Origin: Cordilura impudica
Lineage: Eukaryota; Arthropoda; Insecta; Diptera; Scathophagidae
Direction of reading: 5' to 3'
DNA: 64,000 nt
Assembly (NCBI GenBank): GCA_963682025.1
Contig: OY821519.1
Location: forward strand, 137,058,094 to 137,122,093
Shown here: in pieces, positions 34,219 through 44,760 of the stretch
How the letters are laid out: every line of letters starts with the position of its first letter
How positions within the stretch are numbered: position 1 is the stretch's first letter
Position numbers and translations under genes: made by a program
Notes under the pieces: model-generated
What the model was told of the DNA's origin: nothing
The model's input: only the letters and a program-made list of their open reading frames with translations
The model's database searches: none

Positions 34219-37200
34219 TAGGGTGGCCCACGCTTGTATGGAAAAGTAAAAGTATAGTCCAATAGTTTCTTCACAAGCTTGATTTTGTTTCTTTTACTAA
34301 AATATATGTGTATACCAAAAATTGGCTCAATGGGACAATATTTAGAGGTCGCGTTGAATGGCGACTTTTATGTTTCACAGCTTTTATTAAATGCATTTCA
34401 TTATTGTCTTTGCTTATCATTATTGTCCTTGTTTATGTATTGGAGATACTTTTTCATACATTTCTTTGATCTTTACTAGATTTACATTCGTTAGAATTCA
34501 AATATATTGATCCCTTTATATAATTATTTAACTTATTTTGAATGCAGAATTACAAGAAACGAGTTTATGTTAGCAAATTTCTTATTTTTCTTTCACGCAT
34601 TTATTTTCCTCAAAACAAAATACTGTATTAATAAGGGGCATCCCTTGATTGTTGTTTCAAAAGTAAAAAAAGAGCGAAGTTCATTGATAATAAATACATT
34701 AAACGAGAAGGTTGTGCGCGAAGTTTGTGCGGGATTTTTTTTTCAAAGTACAAGCCATTTTGAAAGTTTTGTAAAATTTCAGTGATTTCTAATAATGTAA
34801 GTAGTACAAAACAATAATAACTTTTTAAATCGTTTATTCACTTTCATGCTTTATTGGTTTAGCTAACATAAAAAATGTCTGCCACTAAACCCTCGAGATT
34901 GATGAGAAGCTCACCAGGAACGTGGGTAATTGGGAATCAAATTGAATGATTTTGTCTGGCAAGACTTCCATCAAAAAGCGAAGTGCTTAAATTGTTCAAT
35001 TTGTATCACTTAGGAAAAAAGAGAACTGAAACGATTAGTATTCGAGAAACGGCAAATGCAGTGACCGAGCTTTGGGAACGAGCAAGACTTCCTACTCAAA
35101 GAATTGATTCGATCGTAAGAATAATTCGTAAGCTTTTAGGTCAATACAACATTTTGAAGAAGAGTCGGAAAAACTATCTCAAAAGCAGTCGGGCAAAATA
35201 AGTCATGTTCAAAGCAGATTTAAATATTATATTAGACGTAGCCACAAAAGATGCATTAAACAAAATCAATAATGAGGAGACAAATTGTTTTTTATAATGC
35301 AGAGGGAAAATAATATGAGTTGCAGCATGGCGGGAATAGACAAAAAGTCAAAGGAGAAAGAAGATCGCAAGCGAAAGAAAGAAGTGGAATTAGAGGCAAG
35401 GAAATTGCGTAACATTGAAAGTCACAGAGCTATTGAAGAAGGATTATGTTGAAATTTCCGACAGTGAGTTAAATTCATTGCACAAAGAAGTTAAGTTTCG
35501 CGAAAAAAAAATACAACTAAACCAATAAAAATGAAATCTGTTTCTACAAACGACTTTGTTGGATCTATTGACCGTGTAAATCTTTCTGATCAGAATACCA
35601 TGTATATTGTTGGAGCTGCAGTTCAAGCGTTAGGTATACCTGTATCCGAAAATGCCTTATCACGTACCACAATACAACGAAAAAGAAACGATATCCGAAA
35701 AAAGATACCAGAAGCTGATAAGGACTCATTCTCTTTACAATATCCAGTCGTATTGCACTGGGACAGCAAATTATTGCTCAATATTTCTGATGAAAACAAA
35801 AAAGTCGATAGAGTTGCTATACTCATCAGTGGCAATGGAAAAGAAAAACTTTTAGCAGTTCCGAAGATCACAAAAGGAACCGATGTAGAACATGCTAACG
35901 CTTATTTGGGTGTCTGTACTGATTGGTCAAAAAAAAAAAAAAAATTAAATTCGAGGACAATGCTTTGACACTACCGCCTCCAATACTGGTTTAAAGGTAG
36001 GTGCATGTACTTTAATTTAAAAAGGATTAAATAAAGACCCAATATGGAATGCTTGTCGCCATCATATGTTTGAGGTCATGCATTCTAATGTTTTTAAAGA
36101 GTATTTTGGCCCAAGCCGAGGACCCGAAGTGCAACTTTTTAAAAGATTTAAAAATCAATGGCCAAATATTGATAAAGAAAACTTCAAAGTCTGAGATGAT
36201 ACTCCAATACATACAAGCGACTTGCTTCAACTCCAACAGAAAATGTATGAATATTACACCGATGTCATCAAAAGTCAACAGCCAAGGGACGATTACGGTG
36301 AACTCCTTACGCTTTGTATAAATTTTTTTGCTGATGCAAATAAAGCAGGAACAATGAAAGTTACATTTTATGCACCAGGCGCGTGCCATCTTGTTCGTTG
36401 GATGATGAAGGCGATCTATTGCATAAAAATATGTATCTTTCAAAATCAATTTGATCTCACAGACGAGGAAAAGAAAGCAGTTACCGAAATAAGTTTGTTT
36501 GTAAGTCTTATATATGACCGATACTGAAATGAAACTCCTTTAGCAATAAATGCTCATCTTAATGACCAAAACCTCCTTAAACAACTCGAAAACTATTCCA
36601 ATGAAAAAATTATTAAAGCTGCTGTAAAAGTATTTCATCGACATTTATGGTAGTTTTCTGAATATTTAATCGGGCTTGCCTCTTTCGATTTCAAAGATAC
36701 ATATGAAACTAAAAAAACAATGGTGAAAAACCTCCAGCTACCACCAAAAGCTAAAGCCTTAAAGAGACTGGACAGAAAAGTATTTAGCCATGGAAATCAT
36801 GTTTTTCATTTACTATGCGATGATGGACAAGAAACGGCACAGCCATTTCTTTCAAAGTATCCTACAGAATGGAAAGACGACGCCATTTTTATTTCGATGA
36901 AAGAAAATGCTAGACTTTTAAAAGTTGTAAATGTCTGTGCAGAACGAGGTGTTGCCTTGTTGACCCAATTTAACAGCTCAATTACGAAAAATGAGGAGCA
37001 AAAGCAATATTTGCTTAGATTATTTGATTACCGTAGAAAAAATTTCCCGGGATTTCTAAAGCTAATATTGCAAAAATGGCTATCGATAATTTTAAAAAAA
37101 TAATAAAATTATGATAATTTGTACTTAATATACAGTTTTATAAATTCCTTATTCATCGGTTTTAGTAAATATTTTTATTTTTAAATAAATAATGAATATC

Positions 37201-37382
37201 ACCATAAAAAATCATTGTATGTTATATTCCTAACTAACCCCAAAAAATCATTAAACTATCGCAACCTCTAAATATTGACCGATTATGCTCAAATTGGGAC
37301 TGAACATTCTTAAGCACTATTCGAATAGGATCAGCGTTGTGGAGCGCGAATATTCGATGCGTTTTTTTTTTGGGCCACCTTA
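34219..37382 (+). mobile_element. hAT-like element (3.16 kb) with TAGGGTGGCCCA ends and 8-bp duplication
   Basis: The left end TAGGGTGGCCCA (34219) and the right end, inverted TAAGGTGGCCCA (ending 37382), are flanked by CTGTACAT (34211-34218) and GTGTACAT (37383-37390), identical in seven of eight positions. Eight-base duplications and a TAGNG-like start fit the hAT superfamily. It is nested inside the hAT relic and carries its own transposase pseudogene. Confidence 0.8.
34875..37103 (+). pseudogene. hAT-like RNase H-fold transposase pseudogene (CFDTTASNTG family)
   Basis: The start MSATKPSRLMRSSPGTWVIG is at 34875, then ETANAVTELWERARLPTQ (about 35047-35100). The core has VVLHWDSKLLL with a candidate first catalytic D (about 35750-35780), LISGNGKEKLLAVPK, CFDTTASNTG (second D, about 35965-35990, reached by frameshift after a poly-A run), CRHHMFE (about 36057), GACHLVRWMMKAIY and NVCAERGVALL (glutamate at a hAT-like position, about 36930-36955). 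The family is widespread in insects and cnidarians as unnamed proteins. At least six stops or frameshifts make it inactive. Placing the family near hAT is inference from the D-D-E order and the 8-bp duplication. Confidence 0.75.
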
Positions 37383-38879
37383 GTGTACATATTTTTTAAC
37401 ATCATTGTCTAAGCGATTTTTCATTAACACGTTAAATTGAGTATATAACTTAAGCCGATTGTTTTAATGGCTCTTTCTATAGAAAGCCATCTGGTTGGTG
37501 CTACCATCGAGATTTTTCTTGGTACATCGGAATCATTGTTAATCAACTTATATGTTGTGAAATTGTGAGTTTCTCTGATCAAAAAGTTCAAATTTGAAGG
37601 GAAGTTGTTCAAATATGTATGTTCAATGAGAGAATAGAGGAACGAAAAGCGCCAAAATAGCGCTTAAAAAAGGCGAAAAAATACGCGTTTTGGGTAGTTA
37701 AAAACGCGAATAGCTTTAATTTGGCATCACTGATTTCCTTTCCATATTTTTTAATCTAAAATTTCCCATATATTTTCCAGAAGATTGAGATCTGGTGATT
37801 CGGCTGGCTATGCAATAGATTGTAGCCATTCGGTTTCAACTTTGAAGGTGTGTTTTGGAGCATTGCCTTGTTGGAACTTCCACACCAAGGACATATTTTC
37901 ATCCGCGTATGGAGACATTACGTCATTTAGCATTTGCCTGTATCCAATTCCAGTTAGAGTATCTTTTACTACATGAATTGAGCCCATTCCTTGGCCCTAA
38001 AATCAATCTCATACCGTAACATTGTCATCGCCAAAAATTATAGTTTTATTTTAAGACTTTGGGTCTAATCTTTTTTCCTTTGGTCATCGTACACACGTTC
38101 TTCCATCATGATCTCTTAAATTAAACTTGGTCTTTTTTGAAAAGAGAACAGTATTCCAATTCCACAATGTGTTCTTCAGCTAAATTTATGGGAGCCAGAT
38201 AATTTTTCTCTGAATCAATGGATTCTTCACAGGACGATAACAACCAAAATCAGCCTCAATTGCTCGTCGGGAAAAAGTTGGAGAACATATTTTCTGTTTC
38301 AGACTGCTAATAGCATCTTTAGATCTTGGACTTGTGTTACTAAATGTTGAGTCGTCACCCTACGTACCTATTTCACGATATTTCCTGATAATTTTTGAAA
38401 TTATAGATTTATTCATAGAATATTTCTCACAGAGTTTCTCTTGCTAAAAACCATCAGTAAAATCATATATTTTTCTGGTTTTTAACTTTACAGAAAACTT
38501 TATTGGTGCAATTATTTTGTAATAATTAATTAAAACATTTGCAAATACAAATGTGTTTTCAAAACACATTTGAAAGAAAGCATCAGAAACTAAAATATTT
38601 CAATAATGGTTAAGATTTTATACAGTTTCTTTCATTCCATCTTCTATTTTTAATGTGCTAATCAACTCTGGTACAGACGTTTAAAAGTTTCCATTGTTTT
38701 GTCACCATTAAAAAATATTTTTTTCATTATATATTATTCTTTATTGTGTTTTTTTTTATCAAATTTGTTATCTTTCGATTGAGAACACATCAAAGAGTGA
38801 TTTAAAAAAAATACATAATATTAAGACGTGAAGTTATTAAAGTCCAAAACGGGCAATTTCAATGTATTGTCACCCACTG

Positions 38880-39834
38880 TATACCCCTACATAATTTTAT
38901 TATTTTATTATTTAATTGGTTAAAGTCTGAAATTGTTTTTTTAAATTAAATTTTTTTTTGAATTATAAAAAGGAACGGATAATATGTATGTATTCAAAGA
39001 AGATCTTAAATTTGGAAGATTTAAAATTTTCACTGAGAATAAAACTCAAACATATGTTCATAACTAAATTAAAATCTGGTCTGCTTTCAAAGGTACTTGT
39101 AGTTTTATGGAAGTTTTATTTTTAAATTTAAGTATAGAATTTTATTAAATAAAAAAAATTATACGAAACTTTTGACAAGGTCTTCTCAAAAATTCTGAAA
39201 AATAGTTTAATATTAAAATACCTACACTAACTTTTGTATAAAAAATTTAATGAAACCTCGCTTGATTTTCTTAAATGTCAAAGTTGAATAACGTCAGTAA
39301 AAGAAATGAGTGATAATACGAAAAAAAAAATTAAGAGATTTGTGACTCACAGCAGTAAATTTTCCCATTCATCTTAGTCATATGCATACATACACATACA
39401 TTCGTACTTCTCGCAATAGATAAACAAAATGCATGGCAAAAAGAAGAAAAGCGATTAAAAAGCCACAAAACATCTATGAATAATACGAGAAAAAAAAAGT
39501 TTTAAAACATTCAACAAAAACATGACATTAAAATGCAGTTTACTATTATCTAAAAACTGCCTGTGTTGTACACTCAAAAAAAAAAATTACGAAAAATAAT
39601 CCAATATATGTACATACGAACAAGTAATAATATGCAATCCCATAAGACTATACAACTGGCATAATCCTTTACGAGAATATTAGGCTGGCTTACAAAAAAG
39701 GAAAAAAAAAAAAAATTGTGTTTAAAAAAAAAACAAATTTTTTCAAGATTTTTCACATCCTTTTAAAGAAAACATGATTATAATATGAGAAGTACAGTTT
39801 CTCAGCCGACAGTTTAAGGTAAATATAAATGAAG
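38880..39834. other. unclassified AT-rich region
   Basis: Poly-A/T-rich sequence with no supported feature. Confidence 0.4.
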
Positions 39835-40760
39835 CGTTACTCGATCGAACAATGCGTGTTTATTGTTGAACAATATTTCAAACATTTTGAAAATTTGGTG
39901 GTTGCAGTGCTAAAACTTACACAAAATATAGTTGGAATATTGATCTAACTTCGTTAACTGTGAAGAGAGTAATGGAAAAATTCAGGCCAATTGGAATAAC
40001 TGATAATACCCAACACAATGGTCGGCGAAACACAAGCCGTTCAAATGTGAATATCGAAGAAGAGCGTAAAAGTGTTGCTGAAAGTCCAGGATCATAAATT
40101 CGTATATTCACTGAAAATCTGAGTCTACACACTTATAAAGTACAATACCAGGCACAGCGAAAAGAGTTCGTTAAATGTATTATTGAAAGGTGGATGCAGA
40201 TTTTTCGAAAGATGGCTTCGTTAGTCGTTAAAATTGCCGCACTTGGTGTTCACAGAACACACGTGTTTGTCGAAAAACAAATGCATCCGTAACGTATCAC
40301 TGTTTGGTGCGAATTTTGGACTGGGGGCATCAATGGACCATACTTATTCGAAAATGAGACTCGTCGAGCAGTGACTGTAACTGGTGGTAGATATAGCGTC
40401 ACGATACCAGAGTTCTTTCTACCTAGATTGGATGATATTGATGTGGACGACATGTGGTTTTAAAGAGATGGTGCCATATGCCATATAACCCCTGAAACAA
40501 TTTTATTATCATTGCATTTATTTTTATGGTGTTATTTGAAGTCAGAGATCTACGCCAGCTATCCCTCAACCATCCTTTCATTGAAGGAAGAATTCACGCT
40601 ACATTAGCGAAATTCAACCAAAAGCTTATGTGTTTGCCAGCAAGATCGTGGAGGCAATTTGCTCGATGTCTTCTGTACTTTATGATTCAATCAAAAAATA
40701 AAAATATAATGAAAAAACTGTGTTTTCGGTTTAATTCATTGAAATTTGGGTCTCCCTTTA
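39835..40760 (+). pseudogene. mariner-type transposase relic
   Basis: Starts MKRYSIEQCVFIVEQYFKHF, then in shifting frames ITVWCEFWTGGINGPYLFEN, RYSVTIPEFFLPRLDDIDVD and DMWF followed by a stop and RDGAICHITPETI (second catalytic D kept), then WGYLKSEIYA. Each block matches the mariner transposase at 13252-14310 in order, at clearly lower similarity, so this is a related but older family. A 3' end candidate is 'tgtgacatcctgtcat' at about 40785. Many stops. Confidence 0.8.
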
Positions 40761-41112
40761 TATAAATTATTTACATTTACTTACTTTGTGACATCCTGTC
40801 ATACAGTAAACTTCAAACAATTTTCAATTTTTAAATTCCGCAATTTTTCTATCAGATTTAGGATGATATAAAACATCATATGTGACCCGGTCTATGAAAA
40901 GGTGGCTTATGACTCTAAAAATTATTTTTCACTTTTATTTTGGTTCGGATAGTTTTTGAGACGCTCTTTCACAAAAATGTAGAGAAAGAAGAGCACAAAT
41001 GAAAGAAAAACAGAATTTTATTGAAAATCGAGAATCAAGATAATACATGGAATTGAAAATGAAAAAAAAGGATAGAAGGAAAAACAAGCTATTTTGCACA
41101 AAAAATATTTAT
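40761..41112. other. spacer, possible end of the neighbouring element
   Basis: 'gtgacccggtctatgaaaag' at about 40883 looks like a transposon terminus for the gene at 41113-42117, but no inverted partner was found beyond 42.1 kb. Confidence 0.35.
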
Positions 41113-42117
41113 TTACCAATATGTAGTAGTTTTCTTCGCCGCCATCCTTGTTGAAACCTTTGAAGTTGCTCGTTTTTTTGAATCTTCTTTTGGAGATGAG
41201 GCCTTAAGTTTTCTTGATTTTTTTATTGGAGTTGAATTCGCAGGTTTCTTCAGTTTTTTATTTTTTGGATCGTGATTTGACGATGCAGCTATAGGTTTCG
41301 GTTTCTGTTTCGACGATGAAGCTACAGGTTTTGAGGATGAAGCCTTGGGTTCCTTCGATGCCACTTTTGTGGCTGGTAAAGCATAATCAAATTTTTTTGA
41401 TGGCATTTTTTTCGGTGGCAATGGAGCCAAAATATCCGCATTCATGGGATCTGAAACCAAGCTTCTGAGATTCTGATATATGTACCACTGACGCTGCAGA
41501 GAAGTAAACAATGGCTTACTTACTACGACAGTAATCACAGAGATCATTCGCTGGTTTCATTACTGTAACATAACGTATGAATTTGGCCCATATGCGTCGA
41601 AAGGAACGAATACTCATCTTCAGTTCATCATCACCGAGTGAAGCAATGTATTTTCGATAAACTGAGGCCTTTGTCTCATTAGATGGTAACTTCATTACAC
41701 GATAATCTTTGAATTTGGGTAAACGTCCTGGCAGTGGAAGAGCCAATAGATCGGCTGTATACTCAATAAATTTGAAAGCTTTTTGGATATCAGATGGTTG
41801 AAACGCTCTCCAATGTGTAGGTGGTTTATTTGCTAGCACATGTACCCGTGTTATGGTACCATGTGTATGAATATGTTGAAGTAAATTTTCAAAACGTTTT
41901 CTTCCACACGCATGCACAAAAAGGAAAAATGAGCGGCAAACAGGTAAGTGATAAAAAATGAACATCAATTTATGCCTTTCAAAATCTTTACCTTTTTGCC
42001 TTTCATGTTCCCTCCATTTCGTCATTTTTGTGTAGGCATCTCCAAGTTTGTCTGTGCACATTATTGCTGATTCGATATGGCTCAGCATAACCAAATCAAG
42101 TTCATGTTTTGATAATT
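41113..42117 (-). pseudogene. internally deleted transposase-like gene (GRLP...CDYC family)
   Basis: Two frames on the minus strand. 42094-41516 (192 codons, open upstream to about 42117) has FIFYHLPVCRSFFLFVHACG, HTHGTITRVHVLANKPPTHW, LPLPGRLPKFKDYRVMKLPS and MKPANDLCDYCRSK, then stops. 41547-41113, in another frame, starts with RQWYIYQNLRSLVSDP and ends in a Lys/Ser-rich tail (KKSRKLKASSPKEDSKKRA). I recall both halves as the N- and C-terminal ends of one large unnamed protein family of cnidarians, fish and arthropods; the long central region with the presumed nuclease core is missing. The N-terminus is cut by the mini-me-like piece at 42118. Function unproven; likely a transposase. Confidence 0.6.
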
Positions 42118-42243
42118 TATCAGATAGTGATTCTGATTCGATCGGTATAATAAAAGATGGGTCTAGGTCAAATATTTTTGGTGGTTACAAACAGCAGCAC
42201 AAAGTCATTATACCCAAACCACATAGTGGTATAGAGTATAAAA
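42118..42243 (+). repeat. mini-me/DINE-1-like repeat, 3' end only
   Basis: 'agatagtgattctgattcga' through 'aaaccacatagtggtataga', nearly identical to 28176-28292. It interrupts the start of the gene at 41113-42117. The hydrophobic frame 42048-42554 crosses this repeat and is not credible. Confidence 0.85.
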
Positions 42244-42544
42244 ATACTCCGTTAATGCTAACTTTGAGTTTAGCAAAAATAAGTTGTTTTTTCAAGACTA
42301 TAGCAAAAACGTCTATTGTAAAATGCAATGCGTTCTCATATACAAACATATTTGCTATAAACTATTTTATATTTGAGTTTGTTACATGTTTACTTGGATT
42401 CTCACTAGGTTGGTTTGATCAAAGTTATATGATTTTAACTTTTTCTTTTTTCACAATCATTATTGGAATTTTTTTCATATCAAGTTATATTTGTAAAATA
42501 TGCCAGTTATTTTGTTTTATGAAAAACATGTTCATTTGTTTTGA
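42244..42544. other. AT-rich spacer
   Basis: The last ~55 bases (42490-42544) are shared with 9685-9740. Nothing else recognised. Confidence 0.4.
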
Positions 42545-42812
42545 GTTTAATTGAAATGAGTAGTGAAATGGAAATACGTGCTGAAATTATTAAAAATATC
42601 AGGACAGATTGGGCATTGATAAGGATTCTGGTTCGGGAAGAAAGAAAGGTCCGCTCGATATTTGTAAATCCAAGGAAATAGAAAGCATATTGAGCAGAGC
42701 TTCTAAAACTACCCGCTTAGCCAAGTTGTCGGACGATTTCGTGCGAAAAGTTAAAACCAATTCAGGTTTGAAAACATACAAAGTACAAAAAGTTCCAGAG
42801 CACAACAATTGA
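42545..42812 (+). pseudogene. N-terminal fragment of a Tc1/mariner-type transposase
   Basis: MSSEMEIRAEIIKNI at about 42557, then after a frame change GIDKDSGSGRKKGPLDICK, SKEIESILSRASKTTRLAKL, FVRKVKTNSGLKTYKVQKV and PEHNN. The 'SGRKKGP' linker and 'GLKTYKVQK' end are typical of the bipartite DNA-binding domain of an insect Tc1/mariner lineage. The sequence has a deletion between the two parts, and no catalytic domain follows. Confidence 0.6.
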
Positions 42813-42847
42813 AATCAAGTTTCATATAAAAATCCTCCTGCTGCATA

Positions 42848-43690
42848 ATTTATTTATTTATTTTGGTCTATGGAATAAATCCTTACAGACACTGAAATCA
42901 TAAAATAATATAATATAAAAAAATTTTACCATATAAAATGACTAATTTGTGAACTTATCCGTTTAAGCACAGAATAATGCTACGTTTTACAATATTAACG
43001 TTTAGAGAATAATCAAGAAATTGATACAAATCATTAAAGTTAGTAAATAATCTTCTTAACGGATCGGCGTTGGCATAGTTGGTACTGAAAACTGGAATTG
43101 AAAGTGGATGAAAGTTACGTATAGGTCGCTGAGGAACATTAAATGAATTAGTGCGTGACAAGGCTTCTGAGGCTACATCGCCATTGAGCAGATTTAGCAA
43201 AAACGACACATTCAGCATGGTTGTACGGCTTTTGAGTGTTGGCAATTTAATTAACGCTAATCCACTGGCATAAGATGGCAAATTTGTTGCCGGATTCCAA
43301 TAAAAACAACGCAAAGGAATAAAAGAAATTGTTTTTGAATGGATTCAATATGATCTATGTATGTATATAATGGATCCCAGATAATTGAGCCATATTCAAG
43401 TATAGGTCTTACGAGGGATGTATATAACTGCTTAGCGATAAGGGATCAGTAAATTCCGTGGTCCATCGCCTAATAAAAACAAGTACGCCTCTAGCTTTAT
43501 TGATCGTCATATTAATGTGAGGAATGAAATTCAGTTTTGCATCAAACGAAATCCACAGATCCAAAAGGGTATGAACTGCTACCAACGGTTGTCCACCCAA
43601 GGAGTAGTTTACATTTGTGTAGTTTCTTTCGAAAATCACATGTATTTAAATTTCTTCATATTCAGTTCCATTAAGTTTACATTGCACCAT
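42848..43690 (-). pseudogene. LINE 3' end with (TAAA)n-type tail
   Basis: Minus strand: SLGGQPLVAVHTLLDLWISF then FIPHINMTINKARGVLVFI (post-RT segment, about 43590-43470); FALRCFYWNPATNLPSYASG and LIKLPTLKSRTTMLNVSFL (about 43310-43170); FNDLYQFLDYSLN near the stop. The 3' end is an AAATAAATAAAT tract at about 42850-42868. The same C-terminal domain closes the LINE at 22020-25280, so they belong to related elements. Confidence 0.75.
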
Positions 43691-44395
43691 GTAAGAAGTT
43701 ATCATGTACAAAGAAACATATGTAGCCTGTCATTATAGTCAGAAAGCTCCTGAGTGGTTAAGGAACAACAACGTGATGCTTGTACCAAGGGAAGCAAATT
43801 CTCCAAACTGTCCATAGCTTAAACCAGTCGAGAGATATTAAGTTCTTTTAAAAAGGGAGTTGCAGAGCACAAAAATGGATTACCTGTTATGGCCATGGAT
43901 CACCTGTCATAAAAAAAAGTTACAGAAACCACTACAAAATTCTTAAAGGAAGGCTTTCCAGAAAAATGCCCTAAGTTTATAAATAGTAATTAGAACTATT
44001 AAAGTTTGCTTTTTTTTTTTGTTAGCTCAATTGAATAAAAAAAGTCATAACTCTAGTTTGAATGTTGCGATTTTTTCGATCTTGCTCATGCCTACTGTTT
44101 TTGATTACTGATAAGGGTGGGTGACTCGATTCTAAATAGCTGTATAACCCGTCTTGCAGAATCTAAGTCATTTGTTGAATCAAATGTGTTAAAGTTTTCG
44201 CTTTATTGAAAAGAAAACATCTTGAGTTTGATTCAATTTGATTTGATTTGATTCAATCAACAATCAAAAAATCATGTGAGTCCGATCACAGGGGAGATGT
44301 GTAAACATCCAGTAATTAAAGATTTTTTATGTAACTTTTTTTAAAATCAAAGAGAAAGCTCCGGTTATACTTGTGGGGTTGTTGAATTGTGTATA
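43691..44395. other. unclassified region
   Basis: Includes a short 'ttgat' microsatellite (about 44223-44265). No gene. Confidence 0.4.
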
Positions 44396-44760
44396 CTAGC
44401 AGATTCCAGCCCTCGAAATTCGAGCGCAAATTCTAGGAAATTTTATTTTTTCATTAAATAAAGTCCCTAAAAGTATGCTAATCAATTACAGCCAATTCAC
44501 TAATCAACACAAAAAACAAACTCATTTTTATTACAAACACATTCACAAATTTAATAAACACACACATAGCATTGTATAATTTTATGTATGTGTTAAATGC
44601 AATTTACTCAAAACAAAGGAAAAAATTTCAAAATCTGTATATCTGCAAAATGCCTAAAAAGAAATACCTTTCAAATAATATACGTTTGGTCAAAATCGGG
44701 ATGAAACGGTAGGACAAAACATCAGTCACAAGAAATCGCCTAGCCTATTTATATTATAGA
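44396..44760 (-). mobile_element. short non-autonomous Helitron, perfect ends (365 bp)
   Basis: A44395|CTAGCAGATTCC ... ATATTATAGA|T44761. On the minus strand it begins TCTATAATATAAATAGG and ends with a hairpin (CTCGAA/TTCGAG, 1-nt loop) 16 nt before CTAG. Best-preserved copy of this family in the window. Confidence 0.88.

Larger units (their letters stand above)
34010..37732 (-). mobile_element. hAT relic inserted in the Tc1 transposase
   Basis: The minus strand begins CAGTGATGCCAAATTAAAGC at 37732, a typical hAT terminus, followed by 'aaaacgcg'-rich subterminal sequence. A coding remnant at 37612-37424 has PTRWLSIERAI, a motif of hAT transposases, preceded by LNFLIRETHNF. The other side (34010-34211, minus) contains a frame with EDQNVDTKLFDDIFKFYENI, plausibly the continuation. 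The far terminus near 34010 is not clearly recognisable and no 8-bp duplication could be matched. Confidence 0.6.
33930..38560 (-). pseudogene. Tc1-like transposase pseudogene, split by hAT insertion
   Basis: Minus strand, N to C. Helix-turn-helix-like EKLCEKYSMNKSIISKIIRK is at about 38450; FSRRAIEADFG at about 38260; KTKFNLRDHDGRTCVR (catalytic-core start, first aspartate region) at about 38130; IFGDDNVTV at about 38030; GYRQMLNDVMSPYADENMSL and FQQGNAPKHT (second aspartate changed to G) at about 37930-37830; ESPDLNLLENIWEIL (third acidic position, DD34E type) at about 37760. The C-terminus IASMPRRYEAVLTN is found 3.8 kb away, at about 33940-33985, beyond the hAT nest. Several stops are present. 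Confidence 0.78.
31739..38879 (-). mobile_element. Tc1-like element, hollowed out by three nested insertions
   Basis: Outer ends: CAGTGAGTGACAATACAATG at 31739, and its inverse (CAGTGGGTGACAATACATTG) ending at 38879, flanked by TA at 31737-31738 and 38880-38881. Inner copies of the same motif (GTGACAAAACAATGGAAAC type) lie at 33881-33907 and 38684-38707, as in Tc1 elements with two binding sites per end (IR/DR). The left arm carries repeats built on 'gtgactgtgcgtgac' (31905-31950, 33535-33690). Inside are the MITE at 31952-33467 and the hAT nest at about 34010-37732. Confidence 0.75.

Noticed and set aside
42048..42554. 168-codon hydrophobic frame
   Set aside because: Runs through the mini-me-like repeat end and AT-rich spacer; no domain signal.
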